From the NCBI GenBank assembly GCA_045577175.1, contig JAZNHT010000054.1, positions 1 through 64,000 on the forward strand: a DNA stretch of 64,000 bases, given 5' to 3'. Under the pieces are notes generated by a model, which was not told the origin of the DNA, made no database searches, and worked only from the letters and a program-made list of their open reading frames with translations. The position numbers and the translations under genes are program-made. Origin of the DNA: SIG701 sp045577175 (GTDB lineage Bacteria > Bacillota > Clostridia > Oscillospirales > CAG-272). This document shows, piece after piece, positions 48,647 to 57,409 of the stretch (the first letter of the stretch is position 1; each line of letters opens with the position of its first letter).

Positions 48647-49516
48647 CTACGTAAGTTTGCGTCTGAGGGCGCGCAGAAAGCCGCCGTTTTTGACGCGAAT
48701 AAGGGACGTTTTCAACAAGGAGCGTTTGATGCGCACAACGTCTCCGTCCTGTAAGGTAACATAATCCCGCCCGTCCACGGAAACGTAGACATCATTTCCG
48801 CGGCTCGTCATATTTTTCAGTTCCAAAACACTGTCACCGCCGAATATGACAGGATAACTGGTCATCGTCTGCGGACAGATGGGTGTGACGCAGATGCAGT
48901 CAAGCACGGGATCGAGAATCGGACCGCCCGCCGAGCGGGAATACGCCGTGGAGCCTGTGGGCGTAGAGAGAATCATGCCGTCGGCAAAGCAGTTTTCGAC
49001 CTGCTCCCCGTTGCACCACAGTTCAAAGGATAAAAGGCGCGTGATCGGACCGTTACTGAGCACAACGTCATTGAGTGCCGGTGTTTGAAAACGGACGGAG
49101 GCATCCTCACGGATGATTTCGACATCCATCATGATGCGTTCCTCGACTGTATACGCACCTCGGATCACCTGATCGATAAGTGCGAGCTCTTCGATTTCAA
49201 TCTCGGCGAGGTAGCCGAGCCGACCGCAGTTGACAGCGGCAATCGGAACGCCGTATCCGAGTGAACGGCGTGCTGCTTCAATAATCGATCCGTCTCCGCC
49301 GAGGACAAGGACAGCATCGGCACCGTCAAACATGGATGCATCCTCGGTGTAAAAAGTACAGTCGGCATCCGTCGGCAGGTGTTCTTTGCACACCGCATCG
49401 GCTCTGAGGCTGACACCGAGCGAACGCATACGCGAAATCAGTTTCCGGACAAGCGACGGATCGATCGGCTTGCTTGTATTGGGAAGTAAGACGATATTTC
49501 GAAGTTGTTTGTTCAA
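48647..49516 (-). CDS. nadK: NAD kinase
   Basis: Phosphorylates NAD to NADP, 289 residues. The GGDGSIIEAAR motif, the NE/D-type active-site segment ALNDVVLSNG, STPTGSTAYSRSAGGP and CVTPICPQTM are all visible. A TTG at 49516 overlaps the tlyA stop (TTGA); no ATG exists before residue 31, so the TTG start is accepted. It is part of the ispA-recN operon. Confidence 0.95.
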   Translation of the reverse strand: MNKQLRNIVLLPNTSKPIDPSLVRKLISRMRSLGVSLRADAVCKEHLPTDADCTFYTEDASMFDGADAVLVLGGDGSIIEAARRSLGYGVPIAAVNCGRLGYLAEIEIEELALIDQVIRGAYTVEERIMMDVEIIREDASVRFQTPALNDVVLSNGPITRLLSFELWCNGEQVENCFADGMILSTPTGSTAYSRSAGGPILDPVLDCICVTPICPQTMTSYPVIFGGDSVLELKNMTSRGNDVYVSVDGRDYVTLQDGDVVRIKRSLLKTSLIRVKNGGFLRALRRKLT

Positions 49517-50298
49517 AGTTTCACCAACTCACATAACATATTTTCGAAATCTTCAGGCACTGCCGCTTCATCGGAACGGCGGCAAGCGATTAAAAATTCG
49601 CGGTTGCCGTCTCCACCGAGGATTGGAGAATCGGTCATTGCAAAAAGCTGTAATCCGCATGAGGCGGCACAGTGAACCACCTTTCGCACTGCTTCTCTGT
49701 GCAGTTTGGGATCGCGGATGATTCCCTTTTGATCCGTAGCTCCGATACCGCATTCAAACTGCGGCTTGACCAAGCCCACGTATATACCGCCCGGCAACAA
49801 AACGGATGCCGCATTCGGAAGCACATGGCAGGCGGAGATAAACGAAAGATCCATTACTGCAATATTGCAGAGAGCACCGAGCGTTGCGGGTGAAAGGGTG
49901 CGCGCGTTAAAGCGCTCGATATTTGTCACACGGCTGTCGGCGAGCAGCTCTTTGGCAAGCTGTCCCGTGCCGGAATCGACACAAAAGATGTGTTTGGCAC
50001 CGCGGCGGAGGAGGCAGTCCGTGAAGCCGCCGGTCGAAGCACCGATGTCCACAGCGGTCATGCCCGTGACATCGATCCCAAACGCGGTGAGTGCCGCTTC
50101 GAGCTTGACGCCGCCGCGTCCGACAAACGGATACGGCTCGCCGGTGACGGTAATCCGATCGGTATCCGCTTCTACGGGGAGAGACGGTTTATCCGCCGTC
50201 TTCCCGTTCACGGAAACGAAACCGCCGTCAATCAATTTTTGCGCATGGGTACGACTTCTGGCGAGTCCGCTTTGCGCAAGATATGCATCCAGTCTCAT
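49513..50298 (-). CDS. tlyA: TlyA-family rRNA methyltransferase
   Basis: A 261-residue protein of the TlyA family with an N-terminal S4 RNA-binding domain (MRLDAYLAQSGLARSRTHA) and a C-terminal FtsJ-like methyltransferase with AVDIGASTGGFTDCLLRRGA and FCVDSGTG. Relatives 2'-O-methylate ribosomal RNA. The catalytic K-D-K-E set is not traced here with certainty. It starts 3 bases after the divergent PAP2 gene, without its own clear ribosome site, so is coupled. Confidence 0.93.
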   Translation of the reverse strand: MRLDAYLAQSGLARSRTHAQKLIDGGFVSVNGKTADKPSLPVEADTDRITVTGEPYPFVGRGGVKLEAALTAFGIDVTGMTAVDIGASTGGFTDCLLRRGAKHIFCVDSGTGQLAKELLADSRVTNIERFNARTLSPATLGALCNIAVMDLSFISACHVLPNAASVLLPGGIYVGLVKPQFECGIGATDQKGIIRDPKLHREAVRKVVHCAASCGLQLFAMTDSPILGGDGNREFLIACRRSDEAAVPEDFENMLCELVKL

Positions 50299-50301
50299 CG
50301 C

Positions 50302-50754
50302 TTATGAAAACGGTACCATAAACGGCACGGCTATGCCGAGAATCGCGCCCATAACGACCTGAAGCGGTGTGTGTCCGATCAGCTCCTTGAGTCCTTCCTC
50401 CGTCCGTTTTTGATCGCCTGAGGTGAGATCCTGCAAAAGTTTATTGAGAACTTTTGCATGTTCACCGGCCTGACGGCGAACACCTGCGGCATCGTACATA
50501 ACGACAGAGGCAAGAACAAACGTAATCGCAAACACATAGGAGCCGACACCGTAAAGCCGTGCAGAGGAAATACAAAGCGCGGCAACGGTCGATGAATGGG
50601 AGGACGGCATACCGCCCGATGCAAACACAAGCGCCAAATCCAGTTTTCGCTCACGGATAAGAGTAATCAGAATTTTGATTATCTGAGCCGCAAAATAAGA
50701 GATAACGCTGCAAACGAGCATATAATTCCCGATAAGTTCTTGAAAAAAGCCCAT
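50302..50754 (-). CDS. divergent PAP2-family membrane phosphatase (DUF212)
   Basis: A 150-residue membrane protein of the divergent PAP2 (DUF212) group. The conserved motif SGGMPSSHSSTV (histidine in the PAP2 signature) near residues 46-57 and RRQAGEHAKVLNKLL are characteristic; further hydrophobic segments flank them, and the C-terminus has LIGHTPLQVVMGAILG. PAP2 enzymes dephosphorylate lipid phosphates such as undecaprenyl pyrophosphate; its place next to ispA suggests a prenyl-phosphate substrate (inference). AAAGGAGG precedes the ATG. Confidence 0.9.
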   Translation of the reverse strand: MGFFQELIGNYMLVCSVISYFAAQIIKILITLIRERKLDLALVFASGGMPSSHSSTVAALCISSARLYGVGSYVFAITFVLASVVMYDAAGVRRQAGEHAKVLNKLLQDLTSGDQKRTEEGLKELIGHTPLQVVMGAILGIAVPFMVPFS

Positions 50755-50793
50755 GTCGCGCCTCCTTTCCGAAAATTCGTACTGATAAGCTAA

Positions 50794-51684
50794 TCAGTTT
50801 TTGCGGGTCAAAAGATACTCTGCAAGATCGGTAAGCATTTCGCTTCCGGCATATACGGAAACAGCATCAATCGCGTCTGCGGTGCAATCGTTTGCGAGCT
50901 TCTCCGCCTCCTCGATCGTGCGGAAGGAAAGGATCGTCTTTTTGCCGTTCTTGGCATCACTGCCGACCGGCTTTCCGAGCGTTGCCGTATCACTGCGGAC
51001 ATCCAAAAGATCGTCCACGATCTGAAACGCAAAGCCGATCCCCTCGGCATATCGCGCAATGCGCGCTTCATCCTCAGGGTTCGGCGTGTCGCAAGCGGCA
51101 TAGTAACCGAGCAGACAAGCCGTGCGGATCAGCGCACCCGTTTTCATGCTCTGAAGACGCACAAGCGCGTCATAGGAAGCACATTCATCGGAAAGATCGT
51201 AATACTGACCGCCTGTCATACCGAGCGCACCTGCACCGTTTGCAAGCGTTCGTGCCGCGAGGACACGGGATCGGTCTCTGACGTGCGGATTTAGAAGTGC
51301 CACTTCAAACGCCTGCGTAAGAAGCGTATCTCCGCAAAGAAGCGCGTTTGCTTCCCCGTACGCGCGGTGGCAGGACGGCTTTCCGCGGCGCATGTCATCG
51401 TTGTCCATGCACGGCATATCGTCATGGACGAGAGAATACGCATGTACCATCTCGATTGCAGAGGCATACGGAAGTGCCGCTTCGTGTGCACCGCCGAACA
51501 GACGGCAGAACTCAATTGCCAAAAAAGCACGGATACGCTTGCCGCCGCCGAGGACTGCATACCGCATAGATTCGGCGAGAACGGTATCCCCCGAATAGGT
51601 CTCGGAGAGCCACGTCTCCAATGCGCTCTCCGTGAGTGCTGCATTGTCGACAAGTCTATCTTTCAAAGCGATTATATCGTACAT
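50794..51684 (-). CDS. ispA: farnesyl/geranyl diphosphate synthase (polyprenyl synthetase)
   Basis: A 296-residue short-chain trans-prenyltransferase that condenses isopentenyl diphosphate with allylic diphosphates. First aspartate-rich motif HDDMPCMDNDDMRRGKP (DDxxD-type with insertion as DDMPCMD) and second motif DDLLDVRSD are clear, and GGGKRIRAFL is the substrate-binding start. It lies between xseB and the divergent PAP2 gene. The dxs gene usually found after ispA is missing from this cluster. Confidence 0.95.
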   Translation of the reverse strand: MYDIIALKDRLVDNAALTESALETWLSETYSGDTVLAESMRYAVLGGGKRIRAFLAIEFCRLFGGAHEAALPYASAIEMVHAYSLVHDDMPCMDNDDMRRGKPSCHRAYGEANALLCGDTLLTQAFEVALLNPHVRDRSRVLAARTLANGAGALGMTGGQYYDLSDECASYDALVRLQSMKTGALIRTACLLGYYAACDTPNPEDEARIARYAEGIGFAFQIVDDLLDVRSDTATLGKPVGSDAKNGKKTILSFRTIEEAEKLANDCTADAIDAVSVYAGSEMLTDLAEYLLTRKN

Positions 51685-51686
51685 AC

Positions 51687-51932
51687 TCAGTTGCCCTCCT
51701 GCATCGGCGGCATATTTTCCTCGTACATCGAACCGTCCTCACCGACAGTGAGAATTTTGACACGCTGCTGGGCGTTATCGAGACGCGTATTGCAGAGGCG
51801 CACAAGGGCAACGCCCTCCTCATACAAAGAGAGGGACACGTCAAGCGGCGCGTTTCCGCTTTCAAGAAGATGCACAATCTCCTCCAGCCGTGCAATCGCG
51901 GCTTCAAACGTCATATTTTCATCAAGCTGCAT
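51687..51932 (-). CDS. xseB: exodeoxyribonuclease VII small subunit
   Basis: The 81-residue small subunit of exonuclease VII, which binds XseA. The signature FEAAIARLEEIVHLLESGNAPLD and SLSLYEEGVALVRLC are clear, followed by helices. AAGGAG precedes the ATG. It ends 2 bases before ispA and begins 3 bases after xseA. Confidence 0.96.
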   Translation of the reverse strand: MQLDENMTFEAAIARLEEIVHLLESGNAPLDVSLSLYEEGVALVRLCNTRLDNAQQRVKILTVGEDGSMYEENMPPMQEGN

Positions 51933-51935
51933 GAT

Positions 51936-53198
51936 TTACTCCTTGTTTTTCAGGATGTCCCCCGGGCGTACCGACTGAATTTCCGCCGAAGCATCGCCGT
52001 CTGCGACACGGAACGTAACCGTATCACCCACACTGAGCTGGGCGGTACTCTTTATGATTTCGCCGCCCGTGCCGTACACGGCGGAAAAGCCGCGGGACAG
52101 AACGGAAAGCGGATTGAGTGCGTTCAGCTTTCCGACTGCCGTACCGAGCCTTGCCGCACGAAGCGCAAGCGACGTGCTCTCCGCACGGGTGAGCCGCTCC
52201 GCCATGGAAACGACAGTCATACGTTTATCGTCGATGAAATTCATCGGGCTTTTCAGCGCACGGGAAGATGCAAGACGCGAAAGATACTCACGGCGGCGCG
52301 CAATCACCTGCGAAAGAACCGCGTTTTCACGGGAGATGATGTTGTTGATCTTTCTTTTCAGCTCCGCCGTTTCCGGAAGCGCGATCTCAGCCGCCGCAGA
52401 AGGGGTAGGCGCACGGAGATCCGCGGCAAAATCACAGATCGTGAAATCCGTTTCATGCCCAACGGCAGATATGACGGGAATACGGGATGCCGCTACGGTG
52501 CGCGCGAGCGTTTCATCGTTAAACGCCCACAGATCCTCAAACGAACCGCCGCCTCGACCGATTATGATGACATCGGCACCGTTCGTTTCGTTGAAATAGC
52601 GCACGCCCGAGATAAGCTGTGCGGGCGCGTCCGGTCCCTGCACGAGGGACGGATACAGGATAAGTTTAGCATACGGGAAGCGGCGTCCGGCAACGTGGAT
52701 CATATCCCTGACGGCGGCACCGGTTGCCGAAGTAATGATACCGACACGCGTGGGGATTTTCGACAATTTTTTCTTGCGCGCAGGATCAAACAGCCCCTCC
52801 GCCTCAAGTTTTCGCTTCAGCTGTTCATATGCAATATAGAGAGTCCCCACGCCGTCCGGCTCAAGTGAATCCGCGTACAGCTGATACTGTCCGTCACGGA
52901 CGAACGCGGAAACGCGCCCGTGGGCAATCACCTTCATACCGTCCTCCGGCATGAAGCGGAGCTTGGACGCACTGGAGCGGAACATCACACTGCGGACGAG
53001 GCTTCCGTCATCCTTCAGCGTAAAATAAAAGTGTCCTGTGCCGTAATGATTTTTGAAGTTGGAAATTTCGCCTTTTACATATACATCGGAAAGCGGCGAG
53101 GTGCGATCAATAAGACCTTTGACAAATTCATTCAACTCGGTGACGGTAATCGCCGCCGAAAAACGACCGACTTCGTTGACGGTCGGCTTTTCCCCCAT
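51936..53198 (-). CDS. xseA: exodeoxyribonuclease VII large subunit
   Basis: Catalytic subunit of exonuclease VII, which cuts single-stranded DNA ends, 420 residues. The N-terminal OB-fold is seen as YVKGEISNFKNHYGTGHFYFTLKD, the catalytic domain as GIITSATGAAVRDMIHVAGRRFP, IIIGRGGGSFEDLWAFNDE and SAVGHETDFTICDFAADLRAPTPSAAAE; the helical C-terminus binds XseB. GGAGG lies before the ATG at 53198; longer starts are rejected. Confidence 0.97.
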   Translation of the reverse strand: MGEKPTVNEVGRFSAAITVTELNEFVKGLIDRTSPLSDVYVKGEISNFKNHYGTGHFYFTLKDDGSLVRSVMFRSSASKLRFMPEDGMKVIAHGRVSAFVRDGQYQLYADSLEPDGVGTLYIAYEQLKRKLEAEGLFDPARKKKLSKIPTRVGIITSATGAAVRDMIHVAGRRFPYAKLILYPSLVQGPDAPAQLISGVRYFNETNGADVIIIGRGGGSFEDLWAFNDETLARTVAASRIPVISAVGHETDFTICDFAADLRAPTPSAAAEIALPETAELKRKINNIISRENAVLSQVIARRREYLSRLASSRALKSPMNFIDDKRMTVVSMAERLTRAESTSLALRAARLGTAVGKLNALNPLSVLSRGFSAVYGTGGEIIKSTAQLSVGDTVTFRVADGDASAEIQSVRPGDILKNKE

Positions 53199-53199
53199 A

Positions 53200-54159
53200 T
53201 TACACCTCCGCTGTGAGATACGCATGACGCGCGAGCAGTGCCGCGCCGCAGGCGTTATCCGAAGAAAATGCCGGCTGTGCAAACGCCGCCGACTCCTCGG
53301 TAAGCATCGTTTTGATCCGCGCGCAGCTCATAACGCCGCCCGCGTACAGGATCGGTATATCGCCGTAAACGGCGCGCACGCCGTCGCGCATCGCGGCAAG
53401 TGTCCGCCCGACAAAATCCAGTACGAATGCGCTGACAAGCGCACGGTCGCCTGTGGAGGCGTACAGCTTTTGCGCGTGATTTTCCACGCCGGAGAGATTG
53501 CAGGTCATGCCGCTGACGGAAATTTTTGCAGACGGGAGCTTCCCCGAAAACGAAGCCGCCAATCGCTCCATCTCCGCACCTGCCGGAAACGAAAATCCCA
53601 TGTACACACCGGCACGGTCGATTGCCTGTCCGGCATTGATGTCCGCTGTACCCCCGATAATGTCTGCGGAAAACACCGTTTTCTTATCCGGCTTGACGTA
53701 CAGAATCTCTGTCGTACCGCCGGAAACGTGAAACGCGACAAACTCGCGCGTCATCCACGAAAGGCGATCCGCGGAGGAAAGTGCCGCCATGATATGCCCT
53801 GCCTGATGGGAAAAGCGAAGCACGGGCACGCCCAAAAGCGCGCCTGCCGTTTCCGCCGCGGCAATGCCGCTGAGAAAGCACGGCATATACGAGCCATCCG
53901 CATCGCGCGGTGTCGCGGAAACGCCGATTGCAGAGACGGATGCCCCGAGAGACGCGATCAGCTCCCTGACAGGCGCAAGCACCTCGGGCAATTGCTTTAC
54001 GTGATGAAACACTGCGTCGCTCTGTCTGAGACCGCGCTCGCCTTCTTTTACGGGAAGCAGCTTCTTCTGATTCAAAAGAACGGTGCCGTTTTCATCGGCA
54101 AGCGCGACAGACGTTGTATAATTGCTTGTATCAATGCCGCAGAAAAGTTTGCGTGTCAC
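53200..54159 (-). CDS. TsaD-like M22 family protein (nusB-xseA neighbour)
   Basis: A 319-residue ASKHA-fold protein of the TsaD/Kae1/peptidase M22 family. The N-terminus FCGIDTSNYTTSVALAD corresponds to the ATPase phosphate loop, the metal-binding motif appears as SHQAGH (HxxxH), and FHVSGGTTEILYV is a second phosphate loop. In tRNA t6A biosynthesis TsaD has a typical DETSVA start; here it reads NYTTSVA, so this is probably the clostridial paralogue found between nusB and xseA rather than the essential TsaD. A GTG start overlaps the nusB stop (GTGA). Its substrate is unknown. Confidence 0.8.
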   Translation of the reverse strand: MTRKLFCGIDTSNYTTSVALADENGTVLLNQKKLLPVKEGERGLRQSDAVFHHVKQLPEVLAPVRELIASLGASVSAIGVSATPRDADGSYMPCFLSGIAAAETAGALLGVPVLRFSHQAGHIMAALSSADRLSWMTREFVAFHVSGGTTEILYVKPDKKTVFSADIIGGTADINAGQAIDRAGVYMGFSFPAGAEMERLAASFSGKLPSAKISVSGMTCNLSGVENHAQKLYASTGDRALVSAFVLDFVGRTLAAMRDGVRAVYGDIPILYAGGVMSCARIKTMLTEESAAFAQPAFSSDNACGAALLARHAYLTAEV

Positions 54160-54575
54160 TGCGTTTCCCCGTCGGTAATCAGTCCGGCACTGCGTGCGAT
54201 CTGGTTGAGGATTCCGTTGATAAAGCCGGGGGCGGCTTCATCGTCATAGATTTTCGCAAGCTCGACCGCCTCGTTGATTGCCGCCTTGGGCGGAATGCCG
54301 CCCCACATCATCTCATAGACGGCAAGTCGCAGAATCGAACGCGTGACAACTGCCATACGGGAAACCTTCCACTTATGCGCGCAAGCGGCGATTTGTTCGT
54401 CCGCGTCGGCGGTATGCTCTGCGGTGCCGAAATACGTATCGCGGATATATGCGCTGTCCTTGATTTCCTCGGCGGCAAGTCCGCCCGCATAAATTTCGGA
54501 CGGAGGTGTGTTCGGATGAAACTCCGTTTCAAAAAGAAGATGGAAAACCGTTTCCCTTTCCTGTCGTCTTGTCAT
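54156..54575 (-). CDS. nusB: transcription antitermination factor NusB
   Basis: A 139-residue all-helical RNA-binding protein that joins NusE (S10) at boxA for rRNA antitermination. The core TRRQERETVFHLLFETEF and the C-terminal RLAVYEMMWGGIPPKAAINEAVELAKIYDDEAAPGFINGIL are diagnostic. The ATG at 54575 is chosen; no strong ribosome site precedes it. It is the first gene of the long operon down to dnaE and has a clear promoter. Confidence 0.92.
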   Translation of the reverse strand: MTRRQERETVFHLLFETEFHPNTPPSEIYAGGLAAEEIKDSAYIRDTYFGTAEHTADADEQIAACAHKWKVSRMAVVTRSILRLAVYEMMWGGIPPKAAINEAVELAKIYDDEAAPGFINGILNQIARSAGLITDGETQ

Positions 54576-54647
54576 ATATACCACGATGCCGCTTTGGCAT
54601 TCCTTTCCGTAATATCCGATTTGCACAGCTAAACTGCATACATGAAT

Positions 54648-54676
54648 ATTATACAATATTTATTCATCAAAGTCAA
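54648..54676 (-). promoter_or_regulatory. sigma-A promoter of the nusB operon
   Basis: On the minus strand TTGACT (54671-54676) lies 17 bases upstream of TATAAT (54648-54653). Confidence 0.8.
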
Positions 54677-54827
54677 CCGCAATCGCGGAAATATTCACAG
54701 ATATTTCCTTAAAATATACAAAAGATTTTTGATCGTGACGATTGGCAGAAATGCGCAGGAATACCGCGCGCATATTGATAACAAATTAAGAACAGAATGT
54801 GTCTGAATCAAAAACAAAGGAGCTTTT

Positions 54828-55826
54828 ATGCACGCTCATACAACAAAAACGGCACGCATACGGAGGGCGGTATCTTCTCTGCTGATTTTTTCAATGACAA
54901 CTGTTTTGTGGACACCCGTTTGCGCCGATGACGGTAAATCCGCATACATCAAGTGGGTGGATTTCGGCATCTGCGAGGCGGCGCTTACAGATGCCATGAA
55001 CGCAGACGTCGAAACGCACGAAAGCGAGCGTCCGATCGCATGGATCGAGCTGCTTGCCGCGCTCGGGTGCCGCTATGGCGGCAATTTTTCCGCCTACAAA
55101 AAATCGGATCTCGAAAAACTTTGCAAAGCGTACACGGAAGGACAGGCGTTTCGGGAAATCGCAAAAAACGAGAAGCTGTACGACTACTATCTGAAGGCCT
55201 ACGGCGCCGTCCTCGGCGGTATGCTTTGCGAATACACGGAGATTTCCGCCGACGGCGCGCAATGCGAAGGCTACGGGCTCTGTGTTTTTTCACCGATCGC
55301 CGCCGGATACGGCTTCAGCCATTACGATGATTTCGGTGCGTCTCGCTCATACGGATACAAACGGCATCACCTCGGTCACGATCTGATGGGATCGGTCGGT
55401 ACCCCGATCATCGCCGTCGAGGCGGGCTACGTGGAGGCGTGCGGATGGAATCAGTACGGCGGATGGCGGATCGGCATCCGTTCCTTTGACGGACAGCGGT
55501 ACTATTATTATGCGCATTTGCGTAAAAATCACCCGTACTGCGATATATATGAGGGTAAGACGGTCGATGCAGGTGAGGTGATCGGATACCTCGGCATGAC
55601 CGGCTACAGCCGCAAGGAGAACACAAACAACATTGACGTACCGCATCTGCACTACGGCTTGCAGCTCATTTTCGATCCGTCGCAGAAAGACGGCGCAAAT
55701 CAAATCTGGATTGACATGTACGCGCTGACGAAATTCCTGCAAAAAAATCAAAGCAAGGCAGAAAAGCGCGCGGACGGTCAGTACGAAGCTGTGAAAGTGC
55801 GCATTCCCAAATACGCAAGAGACTGA
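54828..55826 (+). CDS. secreted M23-family metallopeptidase
   Basis: A 332-residue secreted protein. The N-terminal basic residues and hydrophobic core with a SPase-type site after PVCA mark a signal peptide. The C-terminal LytM/M23 domain (about residues 165-290) has the zinc motif HHLGHDLMG (HxxxD) and the PHLHYGL (HxH) motif, both complete. M23 enzymes cut peptide bridges in peptidoglycan. The 120-residue middle region is unrecognised. AAAGGAG precedes the ATG. I see no terminator before the next gene at 55939, so they may be co-transcribed. Confidence 0.85.
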   Translation: MHAHTTKTARIRRAVSSLLIFSMTTVLWTPVCADDGKSAYIKWVDFGICEAALTDAMNADVETHESERPIAWIELLAALGCRYGGNFSAYKKSDLEKLCKAYTEGQAFREIAKNEKLYDYYLKAYGAVLGGMLCEYTEISADGAQCEGYGLCVFSPIAAGYGFSHYDDFGASRSYGYKRHHLGHDLMGSVGTPIIAVEAGYVEACGWNQYGGWRIGIRSFDGQRYYYYAHLRKNHPYCDIYEGKTVDAGEVIGYLGMTGYSRKENTNNIDVPHLHYGLQLIFDPSQKDGANQIWIDMYALTKFLQKNQSKAEKRADGQYEAVKVRIPKYARD

Positions 55827-55938
55827 TGAATAATCTGTAAAATCCGAAGAAAATCGACGAAATACGTGCAATCCTCTTGCAATTTTTCAGTTTTCGTGTT
55901 ATTCTATAAGATGAATACACGTCAAAGGAGACACACAC

Positions 55939-56385
55939 TTGAAATCCGCTTCGCTTACCCGTGCGCTTAAGAAAATTCTTTCGGACGGATGTGTTTTTTA
56001 CACGATCATCACCCTGCTGCTCTATACGGGCGGCATGCTCGCCTCCGACAGAGAGCGCGAATGGATTCCCACGCTCGGAATGATGTTCACGGTGCTTCTC
56101 TTTTCCGTGCTGTTTGCCTCGGTGAATTATACCGTTTCAAACACAAAGCTCTCCTCTGTTTTGAAGTATTTGCTCCATTATGCCGCGACAACTGTCATTT
56201 TTTACGTTTTGTTCATCCTGTGGGGCGGATTTTCAAAAAGCGCATCCACTGTTCTTGTTATTTTGATCGCTTATACACTTGCCTATGGCATCATCTCCCT
56301 CTGTTTGTTTGTCATTCGCTACCTGCGCGGCGGTGCAAAAAACAAAAAATCCGCCTACGAGAGTCAATTTTCCAAAAAGAAATAA
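55939..56385 (+). CDS. four-helix membrane protein of unknown function
   Basis: A 148-residue protein with four hydrophobic segments (residues about 18-35, 45-63, 80-98 and 102-125) and a basic, polar C-terminus (RGGAKNKKSAYESQFSKKK). It resembles the DUF3021-type group in length and topology, but I do not claim that. The TTG start at 55939 has AAGGAG 8 bases upstream, which decides it. A TTGCAA-17-TATTCT promoter match lies near 55876. It is 20 bases before the SGNH gene and probably in one operon with it. Confidence 0.65.
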   Translation: MKSASLTRALKKILSDGCVFYTIITLLLYTGGMLASDREREWIPTLGMMFTVLLFSVLFASVNYTVSNTKLSSVLKYLLHYAATTVIFYVLFILWGGFSKSASTVLVILIAYTLAYGIISLCLFVIRYLRGGAKNKKSAYESQFSKKK

Positions 56386-56405
56386 AGACATATCGAGAGT
56401 CAATT

Positions 56406-57398
56406 ATGTATGTAAATCCAAACAACCATAACAACCGCAAACGAAACAGCGGATACTTTTATATCGCTCTGTCCGTGCTTGCCGCTGTTTTCATTCTGGC
56501 AGCCATTATTGCCCTGCCCTCTGTCCTTGTCTCCGCCGATCCGCCTGCAACAGACCCTCCTGCGCCGGCTACGGATCCCACCCCTGCCACCGACCCGATC
56601 ACGGATACACCCACGGATACATCCGTTCCCGATGTTACGGAGCCGCCCGCAACCGAAACACTGCCGTTTGACACGGGCACCGACACCCTGCCTCCCGAAA
56701 CCGACACGGAGCCGCCCGAAACGCCGATTGTGAATACGGGTGCCGTTCTCGGCGAGACGGAGGATGCCGGTCAGTCCTATGTTGACAAAATAATCTTCAT
56801 CGGAGATTCCACGACCTATTCGTTTTTGTATTACGGGGTTCTTTCCGAAGGAACAAGCACAAAACAGGTCTGGACACCTGCTTCCCGCACGCTGACACTG
56901 GATGCCGCATCGACCACCACGATTCTCTATCCCGACACGGGCGAAGAGATTCTGATTAAGGATGCGATCGCGCGCAAAAAGCCGGAAATTGTCGTCATAA
57001 CGCTCGGTGTGAACGGTATTTCGTACATGTATGACGAAAAAGATTACTTTGTGAAATCCTACACAAAGCTCATCAATCAGATTCAAGAAGCATCCCCCGA
57101 AACGAAAATTATTCTGCAATCCATTTTCCCGGTTGCAACGAACTGGGAAAAACTATCGATCAACAATGAAAGAATTTCCCTCGGCAACGGGTGGGTTCAT
57201 GAAATTGCAGAATCAACCGGTGTTTCGTATTTGGACACACACTCCGTCCTTGCCATCGAGGAAGGCGGCTACCTCCTGTCGGAATATCAGAACGGCGACG
57301 GTCTCCACTTGAACACTACCGGCTTGAACGTCGTTCTCAGCTACATCCGTACACACGCGCTTCCCGGCTATGCCGCACCGATCTCCAATATTGAATGA
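56406..57398 (+). CDS. membrane-anchored SGNH/GDSL-type hydrolase
   Basis: A 331-residue protein: a cytoplasmic basic N-terminus, one membrane helix (residues 18-44), a 60-residue linker rich in proline, threonine and aspartate (repeats of PATDP), then an extracellular SGNH esterase domain. Catalytic blocks are IFIGDSTTYS (Ser), the Gly/Asn block as VVITLGVNG, and DGLHLN with the histidine. Such enzymes add or remove acetyl groups on cell-wall or surface polysaccharides. The ribosome site is weak (GAGAG). A DUF4358 lipoprotein follows and shares the junction. Confidence 0.85.
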   Translation: MYVNPNNHNNRKRNSGYFYIALSVLAAVFILAAIIALPSVLVSADPPATDPPAPATDPTPATDPITDTPTDTSVPDVTEPPATETLPFDTGTDTLPPETDTEPPETPIVNTGAVLGETEDAGQSYVDKIIFIGDSTTYSFLYYGVLSEGTSTKQVWTPASRTLTLDAASTTTILYPDTGEEILIKDAIARKKPEIVVITLGVNGISYMYDEKDYFVKSYTKLINQIQEASPETKIILQSIFPVATNWEKLSINNERISLGNGWVHEIAESTGVSYLDTHSVLAIEEGGYLLSEYQNGDGLHLNTTGLNVVLSYIRTHALPGYAAPISNIE

Positions 57399-57409
57399 GA
57401 GGTACCATC

